Under the pieces are notes generated by a model. The model saw only the letters and a program-made list of their open reading frames with translations, was not told the DNA's origin and searched no databases. DNA of 64,000 nucleotides from Symbiodinium natans (taxonomy: Eukaryota; Sar; Dinophyceae; Suessiales; Symbiodiniaceae). A program made the translations under genes and the position numbers. This document shows positions 1-9,643 of the stretch, piece after piece (position 1 is the stretch's first letter; each line of letters begins with the position of its first letter). The stretch is from assembly GCA_905221605.1 (NCBI GenBank), contig CAJNDS010002346.1:927240-991239 (forward strand). Direction: 5' to 3'.

Positions 1-900
1 TCGGTTCGTGCCGATGTCGAGGCGGTTGATAGGCTCACGACTGCTAGCAATGAATTTGTTCGCAGCCGCATCGTTCGCATACCGGGTAACAAGGAGAAGG
101 ACACACATAAGCTCCCCTTTGATGTGCACGATTTGTACCGGGGACTTGTAGCCACGACGCATGGTACGATTGTGGCAAGGCTTAGCTTTCCCTACTCGCA
201 GCTCATGAACCGTCTAAAGGATGTTGAGTTGCTCCTCTGAGATGAAGCCCAGCAATTGGGCACACCGGGTTCCAACACCATCTTGGCGCACATCAAGCAT
301 GCACTCGATGTCATGATTGGCGACCACAGACAGCCCGCTGGAGGATCGCGGCCCAATTACCACTTCGTTACGGAGTTGTTGGAGCAAAAGATTTGTGGTC
401 TCAATGCGGTCCCTGCCGACCTCCACACGCCAGCCACCTTGCCTGCGGCCCTTTTGCGGCAAACGGCCCAAAGTTCCGGCCCGTGGAAAAAGGGGCAAGG
501 CGAGATGCCCTCTTGGGGCAAGCCCCACCGTTCCTCTGGAGCGTCAGAAGTGTTGTTCTCAGCGGTCTCGATGCTGGATTCGATTCTCTGTATGAGCATC
601 GTCAAACCGAAGCAAGCCGAGACAGTCATGCAGGCCGCCGGGCTGAAGGCCATTGTCGGACCGGCTATCAACCTCTCGCTCTGTTCATCCATGCGCCTCC
701 CTCCTGAGATTGCTGCCATTCTATACGCATGTCGGTACTCGGAGGCGTGCCGCTTCGATCTGACAGGCGGGGTCCCTCGGCTACTTATGCCACCAGGTCC
801 CACGTTGCAGCACCTGCTCGGGCGGCCACTGCGTAGCTTTGCAGGCAGGTGGATGGAAACGTGCCGATGGGTACGGGTGCCAGATCAGGATGCCAGGTGA
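1..900 (+). pseudogene. UPF1-like superfamily 1 helicase, core region (broken)
   Basis: The frame is open at the left edge and runs to a TGA at 238-240. The same frame then resumes at once with DEAQQ and stays open to 900. DEAQQ followed about 25 residues later by IGDHRQ matches helicase motif II (Walker B) and motif III of UPF1/SEN1-like SF1 helicases. An ATTHGTIVARL stretch near 150-185 fits motif Ib, and SLCSSMRLPPEIAAIL near 680-720 fits the motif IV region. Motif I (Walker A) would lie outside the window. The single stop directly before the Walker B aspartate argues for a dead copy, an unspliced short intron or a base error. A frame change near 850-890 leads into the next entry. The helicase assignment rests on motif order and spacing. 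Whether the gene belongs to the host or to a mobile element is not visible. Confidence 0.6.
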
Positions 901-3840
901 GACCCAAACCAAACTAGGCAGAAGCTACGACCTCAGCATGGTCCTGGCGGACATTGTGCTCACTTTTGGGCACCAGGTTTATCCTGACTCCCCTATCGGG
1001 ATGGTCTCTCAGTATGCCAGGATTGTTACTCAAATGAAGTTTATGCTGCAGTCGAGTCTCCCCGCAGACCCACTGGGCGATGACGATATGAGCCTACTTG
1101 AAGCCTGCCAAACCGCACCAGCTTTCCCGCTGACTGGCGCGCCCACCACTTGGAGCCTTGTGACGTTTCGGACCTTCCTCATGAATCACATAGGGTCCCT
1201 TAAACGCTTCTTCGGCGCTATCACCACGGCTTGCTCCACTGGCCCCACATTTGGGATAAGTGTCTTTGTGACTTGTCGGGCTTCTGGATTCCTGTTTAGT
1301 AGCGAGGCAGGGTTTGCCCGAGCCACCTCCTCCTTCACGAGAGGACTTGGGGCTTTGGTTTTCGTGGCGCCGCACTACTCTGATGGTATAGGTGCATGCT
1401 TCCAAATGGCGGCCTGCGCAACCGGAGGCCTGATTGAATGCGCGGAATATGTGCGCACACAAGCCAGCTTGTGGAGCATGGATGGCCCTGGCGTTGCAAA
1501 GGCATTACACAAGCAAGCCTTCCGAGAACGGACAGTAGCCAGCATCGTGCTGCCTGCGGAACGCAAAGTAGGGCTGGACCTTTTTGAAGCCCCACCCCTG
1601 CATCAAGCGTGGGCCTTGAAGGCCACCTGGGGAGATAAGCGGGAAGTTCTTTACCGCACACTAGAAGGATGGGGGAGCCCCTCTTTCACTTCCAACTCCT
1701 ACTCGGGCACCATTGCTAGTCTGCAAACGCGCGGCTTCGTCCTGGAGCCCTTGCCCAATGCTGTGTATTGTGTCCCCTTCCAGCCGGTGAGGGAAGGAGA
1801 TGGGGTCGCCCAGTACCTCACCTGCTTGCTAGGGGATACCAGCATTAGGACGCCGCCCAAGCGGGGATCTGCTCAACGCGCTGACCCGGCTTTCGAACAC
1901 AAGGCCGGCATAATGCGAGCCCCCCGCGGTCTTCACCTCCTACCTGTTCGTACGGGTAAGGCTGCCTCCGAAACTGCGATTGATGTGGACTCTCCGGGAA
2001 ACAGCCCTGTGCCCGCGAGTAGTCACAGTCCCGACGTGGTAGCTGCTACTGCAGTCGAGGTTCTTACGCCGCTGCAGTCACCAGCCCAAAGCGAGGCTAT
2101 CACCAACGCGCGCCATGGTGAGCGGTGGGGTACACCATGGCTCAAGCCTCGGGCCGCGGGGGGCTCCATTGCGGCAGCTGTCAGCCCACCTCCGGCAGCT
2201 AAACGGGACGTTTCCCGAACACCCTGCGGCACCCCAACGCGGGAGAGAGGACCACTGAGGAAGGAGCTTGCAACGACAGAGCCTGCGGTTGTGCCGGCCG
2301 TGAGTCCTAGTGCTCTGGATGCTTGTGTGACGACTCCCTCTAGTGAAGTTGCCCACAGGATCGGAGGGAGTAGCGCCGCCTCGTGTCCACCCCGTAGTGG
2401 AGGCAACATTAGGGACCCACCGCCTGGCGTACGACGTCCACCCAGCCCCCGGACACGGCCCATGCACGCAACATTTCCGGAGGGGATTAGGACGGTTGAG
2501 GCATCACAGCCCCCTTGCGCTAAGTCTCCCACGGACTCACTTGGCTTGACGGAACCAAAATCGTATCTCCCTATGCCTCCCCATGGCCCGACGCCCATCC
2601 CCGCCAGGCCTGTGCCCGCTGTCCAAGCTCGCAAGGAAAGTCGGCCTCTCGTTTTGGACAAAGACGGCTCTCAGCATCTGGAACCACCAAAAGCCAAGCC
2701 TCGAGGGCCTAGCGAGCCCAGCGGCACCCGCGACCCCAGCGCCCCAGCCTGTGCACCCATCATGCAGAGCAACACAGGCTCGGTCTGTGATCTCATGTGG
2801 CGCGCACTTGCAGCGGGACATCACTTTGGTAAGAATGTCAAACCTCGGCCCTACATGAGCCTGCGTGACTCGCAACACCTCACAACACACTGCCAGCAGC
2901 TTCGGGCATATAGGGCCTATGAGATGTTTTTGAACGGCATACCGAACCAGCTGCAAGACTCGGAGATGCTGATCGGAATTGCGGACACGCTACTGCATCT
3001 GCCTGAAACGTTTCCGGCGGCGTATTTGAAGGTTTATGACCCTATCATCACGCAGTGTCTTAGACTGTCGGGGGCATTGCAGCATTTCGACCTTGCTGAA
3101 ATGTTGGATTGCCCGGTTCCGCAGCTGGACAAAGCAAGGCTTTCGGAGTCCCTGGTGGGGTATGGCTTTCTTACCACAGCGCAGTACATCGCGGATCTTT
3201 TCTCTGCGGTGTCGGACTTGCCGAGTGTCATCAATGCCAGTTTTCCTGCAATGCTCAGCTACGCTGACCCAGATTATTGGCTGGGTGCACTTCTGCTCGC
3301 ATTCGAGTCCCACCAAAAAGGTCCCCTGGAGCGAACGGCCGGGCTGCCCATTGTTATTGGTTTTCCTGAATCTGACAATAAAATTACTGACCTGCAGATC
3401 AATGTGCCGCCCGCAGCCATGGTGGCCTTCTTAGCTGGCCGCGCTTATCGGTGTCCCAAGTGCCCTACTACCAAATATGTGATGGACGCGCACAGTGGAC
3501 TGCCACAAGTCACTGGCCAAGCCTCCCAAGAAGCCTTGCAGGCATGGGCCGCAGCTGCTAAGCACACGGACGTGGAAAAGGCCAGGCTTGCCCAGCCCAA
3601 CCTGAATACGTTCCTAGGCATCAGCTGCAGGGCACAGAGACACTTGGGCAAAGGCACTATCAAGAATTTAGGCCGGACCACCCCCCTGCCCATTTCCTTG
3701 ACGCCATCCGGCTTGCCCTTGCGGCCTCGGTGGCCAACCAAAACATTGAACACTTTTGGTCAGTTTATAACTTGGAATGGCCTGACACTTCTCACAGAAT
3801 GGCTGTTTTTCTACGGCGAGTGTTGCCCCTAGAGTGCTCT
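839..3840 (+). pseudogene. Helicase-like gene continuation: motifs V/VI, Pro-rich linker, unknown C-terminal domain
   Basis: This is a long frame (839-3832) continuing the helicase in another phase. SPIGMVSQYARIVTQMKFML near 990-1050 resembles the helicase 2A motif V region, and SFTRGLGALVFVAP near 1330-1375 resembles motif VI. Residues of about 330-640 are rich in proline, serine and alanine and look like a flexible linker. After this comes a folded-looking region of about 350 residues that I do not recognise, with a CPKC pair near 3456. In the last 180 bases the convincing frame is a different one: LALAASVANQNIEHFWSVYN is read near 3705-3765. A second frameshift therefore lies around 3650. 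With the upstream stop and frame change, the copy is probably not translatable as it stands. Confidence 0.5.
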
Positions 3841-4433
3841 CCTCGCCCTTGGCTGCGCCGGTGGAAGTGAACACTGCGGCAGCCTCGCCGGAGGTCGTCA
3901 GCATCTCTTCTGAAACTAACGAAGGTTCTCCCTGCCCGATGGATGACATGTCGGATGCGGAGGACGAACCCGAGGCACAGGTGAATGATTGGCGCTTCTC
4001 GGAGCTGCGAACCACTGACCTTGCAGCTTTGCGAGAAGTGGATGTCTCAGCCCCTTTCCGACTGCCAGTCATCTTCGAGGCGCATTGGAAAGGGATCAGC
4101 ACCACACCCACCAAGCATGGGCCAAAACGTCCCCGAAATGAGTGGTATGACGCAGCCACTGCTCACTGGGCTGCCATTAAGGGGCTCATGCGAGCTAAAC
4201 ATCCAACCAAGCAGCGACTCAACAGCTTCTGGTTTAAGATGTACTGCCATGGCACCTCCAAGGACCCTGATCCTTCGGCCCTACGTGCGGCAGTTACCTC
4301 CTTCCCCTATCAGTATAAGGACGAAGGTGTTGTGCAGTACCGGCAAACAGGAAGCTGTCCGGGTGATGTGGCTCGCGGCCCAAACCTCAATGACAAGATA
4401 CAGAGGTATCCCCATTCCGGACGGCATCCCTGA
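3834..4433 (+). CDS. Hypothetical acidic protein fragment
   Basis: A 199-residue frame abuts the end of the helicase-like gene and probably belongs to the same transcription unit, read in yet another frame. The first 60 residues are acidic and rich in Ser and Ala. The middle (WYDAATAHWAAIKGLMRAKH) looks like a helical nucleic-acid-binding or transposon-type domain. The true start is unclear because the frame is open for a few codons upstream of the first ATG. No family was recognised. It could be the C-terminal piece of the broken helicase gene. Confidence 0.35.
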   Translation: MLSSPLAAPVEVNTAAASPEVVSISSETNEGSPCPMDDMSDAEDEPEAQVNDWRFSELRTTDLAALREVDVSAPFRLPVIFEAHWKGISTTPTKHGPKRPRNEWYDAATAHWAAIKGLMRAKHPTKQRLNSFWFKMYCHGTSKDPDPSALRAAVTSFPYQYKDEGVVQYRQTGSCPGDVARGPNLNDKIQRYPHSGRHP

Positions 4434-4633
4434 GTGGGGGGTTGATGAGCAAGAGCTGCCCCCAATGCAGGTCATGCCCAGCCGTACGCGTTCCCATACC
4501 ACCTCCGATGGCCATCGCTCTCGGCGTCCGGACTGGGAGGGCTCCTGGCAATAGACAGCAAGCTGTCATCTGAGGGCTCCTACTGACGCCATGAACGCGC
4601 CATTGAGTCCTTTCATGGCATGCTGCCTAGCGT

Positions 4634-5850
4634 GATGTGAGCCCTCACATCTCCTCGCCGATACATGCCGCAAGACTACCTCGGGATATTCTTGGTTTGG
4701 CAACCCTCTCGTGGTCTATGCCACGGATTGGATCGTGCTTGTCTTCTGTGTGCTCACTGCCTGCACCTGTGAACACCCTTCTGTGTCGGCCCTGCGTTGT
4801 GCCTATGGTGACGGGGGGCCTTTCTTTCGTGGTTGCTCCACTGGCCATCTGCCACGGACTGCCCTGGGCCGGTCCTGCCTGGATGTTCCAGCTCTGTCAT
4901 CGGTAAAACGGCCAATCTTCCTTTCCTCTGCCCCCTCTAGGTGGGCAGGTTGCCTGCTTCTATGTGCTACGATCAAGTGTGAACCCCTTGGACTAGAGGG
5001 TTGGCCATCTCTCGTCTGGAAGGTGACACCCCCTTGGCGTACAACGACGTCATGCCTATTGGGAGAGACCAGCTAGGGGATGCTGCTTCCGGGTTGTGGA
5101 CACTCCTATGCGGAGATCAGCTTCCACTTCCCTGGCAATGTGCCATCGAGCACCTGTGAACAACCTGGCCTTCACGAGAGCCATTCCCGCCTGTGCTTGG
5201 GTTGCTACGGGGTTCCCTGCCTGCTTGGTGTCTATCTCTGCTTGCGTCAAAGCAGCCATACATGACTACCTCCCCATCGGTAGGTGGCCAAGCGTGATGT
5301 GAGCCCTCACATCTCCTCACCGACGTCTGTCAGTTTGGGCATGGACGGGCTGATTCTGGGTATTGAACCCTCAACCCTCACCGGCCAAGGAGATAGTTGC
5401 TTGGCCTTGAGTGCGAAGTTTCGACTGGGGGATTCTCCCGCTTCCTGCGGGGCAGGTGGGGTCCCCGCCTGCTTTGGTTTACCTGATGGCTCTGAGTGGA
5501 ACGAAGCAGTCAAGCCTGCAGTCAAGCCTGCTTTGGCCGGCGGACGAGCTCTTGTGAGTCAAAAGAACGTTGCGCTTTGTGCTCGGAGAGGCTCCACTGG
5601 CTGACCACCATGGAGTACTCTGGGCTGGTCCTACCCCTTTGTTCTTGCCGTTAAGTCCCCACTGGCTGACCACCATGGGGCAACTTTATACTTCGGAACA
5701 CGAAGGTTGACACCTACAACGTTCCGTGCTGAGGCACGACTTTGCTCCACCTGTGATGGCGAAACTGTGAACCATCTCGTGATCGGCCTTGGCTGGTGCT
5801 GAATGTATTCGCATTGGTGGCTGCATGATGGTGATGTGAGCCCTCCCATC
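4634..5850. repeat. Three copies of an 18-bp hairpin GATGTGAG-CC-CTCACATC
   Basis: Copies lie at 4634-4651 and 5296-5313 (both perfect 8-bp stems with a CC loop) and at 5833-5850 (one mismatch). Each is followed by a similar CTCCTYRCCGA tail, so the homology extends beyond the hairpin. Possible roles are a transcript hairpin or a satellite unit core. Confidence 0.75.
5579..5690 (+). repeat. Dispersed module, copy 1
   Basis: This unit of about 110 bp starts GTGCTCGGAG, contains CTGGCTGACCACCATGG twice about 70 bp apart, and matches the copy at 6199-6306. A weaker partial copy lies near 4836-4890. Confidence 0.7.
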
Positions 5851-6025
5851 TCCTTACCGACGTACCTCGCGGGTTTGGGTGAAGGGACCTGATGCGTGCC
5901 GATGCGCAGGCCAGTGCCAAAGTGGCGTAGCCTTGTGTGAGATGCCTGGACTGGGAGGTCCCTCGGTGTCATTAAAACCCTGTGGCGTTAAGGGTTTGAT
6001 AACTCGCCGTGGACTTTCCCCGTGG

Positions 6026-6184
6026 AATCGGTAGCTGCTGCTACTCTCGCCCCCCCTCTGACCGTGCGCGGGCACCTCTGAGGGTGGGCCCTTGTGCGCC
6101 AGGTAATCGGTAGCTGCTGCTACTCTCGCCCCCCCCTCTGGCCGTGCGCGGGCACCTTTGAGGGTGGGCACTTGTGCGCCAGGT
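6026..6184 (+). repeat. 79-bp tandem duplication, two copies
   Basis: AATCGGTAGCTGCTGCTAC starts at 6026 and again at 6105. The two units differ at a few positions only. Each contains a run of C residues and a GTGCGCGGGCACC core. There is no coding potential. Confidence 0.85.
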
Positions 6185-6198
6185 TGACTGGTGAACCC

Positions 6199-6306
6199 TG
6201 TGCTCGGAGCTACTCCACTGGCTGACCACCATGGAGTGCCCTGGGCCGGTCTGGCCTGGATTGTTCTTGCTGTTAAGTCCCCACTGGCTGACCACCATGG
6301 GGCATA
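6199..6306 (+). repeat. Dispersed module, copy 2
   Basis: Same unit as at 5579-5690, about 620 bp downstream, with point differences. Both carry the two internal CTGGCTGACCACCATGG boxes. Confidence 0.7.
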
Positions 6307-6666
6307 TGCACATCTTTCATCCCCCCTTGGGAGTCTGACTTGCAACATCCTTTCGCCATTGAGTGTTGGTTGTCTTTCCTTGACAACGATTAAGCGATCC
6401 GAACCTCGTCTGATGACCTCGGGTTGACTAACCGCTGTCGCACCAGTGGCTACATGATGGTGATTTTGTGAATCTGGCAATGTCGCATTTTGCGAATCCC
6501 CCACAAGCTCTGTGCTTCCTTGTGCACCGGGACTTCATTGACGACCTCGAGTACTGAGTCCGTGGGGTATCTAGTAGTTTAGCGCGATTGCTCGCTTTGT
6601 TTCTTCGGTGTCTGTTCTTTGGTGGTTTCGTGTTGTGTCTGGCGGGTTGTGTGCGCTGACTCTGTT

Positions 6667-7176
6667 TCACCCTTTTCGTCGAGCCCAACAAGACCGGCCT
6701 ACTGTGCTACTGATGTAGTAAAGAGGCGCCAGAGGAAAAAAAAAATTCTCCCGCAAGTGTCGTGCAAGAAGCCTCCACCTACACAAGTGTGTGGTTTGTA
6801 CTACCGCGTGAAAGTGCCAGTTTTGTTCCAAGGTAGACTGGCTTTGTTGGTGGCGCTCTCGAAAAACTGACATATGCTGGATCACTTGACCCTGTGCACC
6901 ATAAGCTGCCTGAAGCTTATCGGCAACCTCCGGCCGCGCGACGTCGGCATTGACACCAGACCACTTCCAAAAATAGACCATATCTGGACTGGCGGGCTTG
7001 GCATCATTGTCTGTTCTGTTCATGAGAGGCGTTGGATCCGTGTCACCGTAGTTGCTAGCCTCGCTGTCTCGAGACTGGGCACGCAAGGAATGCGTGGGCG
7101 TGGAAGAAGAGGAGGGCGAAGAAGAGGAAAGAAGAGGAGACGCTTGGCGAGGGCGAAGGTGGCATCGCTCGCACAC
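6667..7176 (-). pseudogene. Fragment with an HUH-like HFHAVVQ motif
   Basis: The reverse strand encodes a plausible domain after a Ser-rich low-complexity start: YFWKWSG, GAQGQVIQHMSVFRERHQ, then NWHFHAVVQT and RWRLLARHLREN. The HxH followed by a hydrophobic strand resembles motif II of HUH-type Rep endonucleases, but neither a catalytic tyrosine motif nor a helicase part is visible. The frame becomes senseless at a run of ten A residues on the plus strand (6738-6747), so a slippage frameshift probably truncates it. It is a fragment only, and the HUH link is an inference from one motif. Confidence 0.35.
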
Positions 7177-7557
7177 ACACGACGGAAGGACCTGTTTGCT
7201 ACACAGACTTAAGCTCCAAACGCAGCTGTCTCGCTGAGATCCTCAAGGCACACACCAGGCAGTTCACAGTCCTGCAGGAATCGAAGCGAAAAGATAAAAC
7301 GATTTTGGCATCCAAGCCATGGCTATAATTCTTGCCATTCTTGGAACGGAATATGCGTTTCCCGTGCCTTTTTGGTACCTGAGAGCCTCAATCCTTATGA
7401 CTCTGCTCCAAGCATTGATCCTTTACTGCTTCGCTAAGGTCTACTACTCTTCTTGGCTCCGGTCTGTCCTTGTGCTTAAACCGTAAACCTTAAACACTAA
7501 ATCGAAAAACGTGGGTCCGGCAAGGTGCCAGCTTGTGTGTATCTATCGTCTCCTTTG
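7177..7557. other. No gene recognised; 5' flank of the Copia element
   Basis: There is no coding sequence or repeat of note. The five bases before the LTR (7553-7557, CTTTG) would be the target-site duplication, but the matching 3' copy cannot be checked because the 3' LTR is truncated. Confidence 0.4.
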
Positions 7558-8140
7558 TGTGAAAATATGACATTTCTTTGTTTGCCTAGTTGCTTGCAGG
7601 TACATGTGTAGGACATGAGTGCTGTGACATGGCAAGAACATGTTTTGTTTTGGCATGAGCATGTTTGCATGACATGAAGGTGCTTTGACTTGACATGTTT
7701 TGGTTTGCAAGTCCGATGATGAGTTTTGAGAAGCACAGAGAGGCTTTTAGCTCTCGGGAGTTGACCTGAGAGTCATCTGGAAGTGCTGAAGCAAAGCTCT
7801 GAGGAACAGACTTTGGCCGTTACTCACTTACTCACTCCGTGTGCTTTGCCCCGTCGTTCGTACCGTGTCGTGACCGTTTGACACTCGACTGAGGCATTCT
7901 GAGAGCATGCTGTATGTTTTGCAACAGACCTGAAGTCCTGAAGCAGTAACCAAGATGTTTTGCATGTTACTTTTGTCTTCTCCTTTGTCTAAACAAAGTT
8001 GAGATGTCGTTTGAAGACTTGAAGCCTTTGCTCTTGGAGAGAGCACCTTTGCTGACCAAAGACAGTGCAGCTGAACACTGACGTGTTTGGCTCAAGTGCG
8101 AACGGAAAAAGCAGTCTGCGCTAAAGCTCTGCTTTTCACA
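7558..8140 (+). repeat. 5' LTR of the Copia element
   Basis: It begins TGTGAAAA and ends TTTTCACA, a perfect 8-bp terminal inverted repeat with the canonical TG...CA ends, directly followed by a tRNA primer site. Its length is 583 bp. Near the 3' end (8086-8096) it contains TTTGGCTCAAG, identical to the last 11 bases of the dinoflagellate spliced leader. Confidence 0.85.
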
Positions 8141-8156
8141 TGGTAGCGGAGCGTCC
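8141..8156 (+). promoter_or_regulatory. Primer-binding site (initiator tRNA-Met type)
   Basis: TGGTAGCGGAGCG starts at the first base after the LTR. It closely resembles the complement of the 3' end of eukaryotic initiator tRNA-Met (TGGTAGCAGAG...), the usual Copia primer. Confidence 0.75.
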
Positions 8157-8180
8157 TGAAGAGACGTTCCAGGAAAAGCC

Positions 8181-9587
8181 ATGGCCCAAGTTCCGGACGC
8201 GTCTACAGTGCCAGTACCTGATGTGAGCCCTGAGGAAGAGGCTTTGCTGTTTGGGTCTCAAGGACAGCCGACAGCACCTGCTGGAGGAGCGAACCCTTTT
8301 GCGTCGCCTCCGGCAACTCCAGCTCAAGCTCATGCTTCGCCTGCTGGAAGCCAAGTGGGTGGAGTACAAGCTGGAAATGGCCTTGGTGAAGGCAACTTCC
8401 AAGCCATCTTCTTGGAGATGCTAAGGCAGCAAAGTCAGGCCAACCAGCAGAACCAGCAGTTGATAGCTGCCCTCATGAGAAGGATGGATTTGGAAGAGAA
8501 GCGTCGAAATGAGGCTGAAGAGAAGGCAGCGGAGACCGCACGTTTGGTTGCGGAGGCTGCAGCTAGAGCCAAGACGGAAGACCCTTTTGCAGCTGCACCG
8601 AGCACACCTTCTGTGCCTTTTGCAGGAGCTACCTCGTCTTCAAGTTCTGTTCGGAGCCCACTGGTGCAGAATAGAGCGGAGAAGTACCTTCCATCTCTGC
8701 CGATGCTAGAGCATCAAGGCATGAACAAGGGCAGAATGCGAGAAGTCGAGACATGGCATGCCTACTTGGAGACACTGTCATCGTGGCTTGCTCTTCAAGA
8801 TGAGTCTTTCGTTCGAGAGTTGCAACTCTGCGTCAAGCAAAAGAATGAGATCCTTCAGAAGGATTTGGCGGATGATGTTGCTGCTCGAAGTGCGAAGCTT
8901 TACTACTATCTCACCCAATCTCTCTCACGTTGGGAAAGAGGTCAGGAGTTGCTACGCTCGTGCTCGAAAAGGCAGTCTCTCAGTGCCTGCGGATACGAGG
9001 CGGTTAGGACCATCACGCAGCAATATAGCATCGTGTCTTGCATGGAAGCTGTCTATGTGCGGGAGCAGTGCCTCAAGTTGGCGACTACGTGCCAGCATCA
9101 CCGACGGCCGACGGACCTCATCCGTCACTTGGAGGACGAGTTTTCTCGTGCCGAATCCAAGCTTGGGAACTTTCCAGAGTTGCGTCTCACGGAGGCTGAC
9201 CGCTGCAGTGTTTTGCTGCAAGCTCTGAGCCAGGAGCTCAGACAGTACGTCGTTCTTCATGGAAAGAGCAACGACTGGACATCGCTGAGCGAGAGCCTTC
9301 GGTACTATGAGGAGCAGCTTCGTCTGTGTGAGGGTCCCTTTTCCTCAAGTCGGCAGATGTCAGGAAAAGGTGACAAGCTTTGTGACCACTGTGGACGAAA
9401 GGGACACCTGGCTAAGGACTGCTGGAGCCGTCAGCGTGAAGCCGGTGAAAAGGGCAAGAAGGGCGACAAGGGGAAGAAGGGCGATGGCAAGGGAGCACAG
9501 AATCCCAAAGGAAAGCCACGCTCTCCAACGCCGAAAGAAAGGCGGAAAAGGCGGCAAAGACAAGGAGCAGAAGCCCGACAAGCCTGA
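8181..9587 (+). CDS. gag: Copia Gag polyprotein
   Basis: The capsid-nucleocapsid precursor packages element RNA into cytoplasmic particles. The frame starts 40 bp after the primer site with an ATG and encodes 468 residues. An Ala/Pro/Gln-rich N-terminus and a charged coiled-coil stretch (about residues 95-135) precede a helical capsid-like region (about 170-385). A CCHC zinc knuckle (C401, C404, H409, C414) follows, then a very Lys-rich tail. The Lys/Gly tail reads on better in the next frame to a TAG at 9631-9633 (GKDKEQKPDKPDKGKGKGKK), so a frameshift near 9535 probably separates this copy from the original reading. Confidence 0.85.
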   Translation: MAQVPDASTVPVPDVSPEEEALLFGSQGQPTAPAGGANPFASPPATPAQAHASPAGSQVGGVQAGNGLGEGNFQAIFLEMLRQQSQANQQNQQLIAALMRRMDLEEKRRNEAEEKAAETARLVAEAAARAKTEDPFAAAPSTPSVPFAGATSSSSSVRSPLVQNRAEKYLPSLPMLEHQGMNKGRMREVETWHAYLETLSSWLALQDESFVRELQLCVKQKNEILQKDLADDVAARSAKLYYYLTQSLSRWERGQELLRSCSKRQSLSACGYEAVRTITQQYSIVSCMEAVYVREQCLKLATTCQHHRRPTDLIRHLEDEFSRAESKLGNFPELRLTEADRCSVLLQALSQELRQYVVLHGKSNDWTSLSESLRYYEEQLRLCEGPFSSSRQMSGKGDKLCDHCGRKGHLAKDCWSRQREAGEKGKKGDKGKKGDGKGAQNPKGKPRSPTPKERRKRRQRQGAEARQA

Positions 9588-9643
9588 TAAAGGCAAGGGC
9601 AAAGGCAAGAAGAAGAAGAAGGCTAGAGTCTAGAGCCCGGGCT

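Larger units (their letters stand above)
4434..6640. other. Gene-poor region of dispersed and tandem repeats
   Basis: No convincing coding sequence is present; the open frames here are short and biased. The stretch is a mosaic of repeated modules listed separately: a GATGTGAG hairpin seen three times, a module of about 110 bp carrying CTCCACTGGCTGACCACCAT seen twice, and a 79-bp tandem pair. Several pieces recur at roughly 600-bp spacing, which suggests an old satellite or untranslated parts of a degraded retroelement. Confidence 0.5.
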
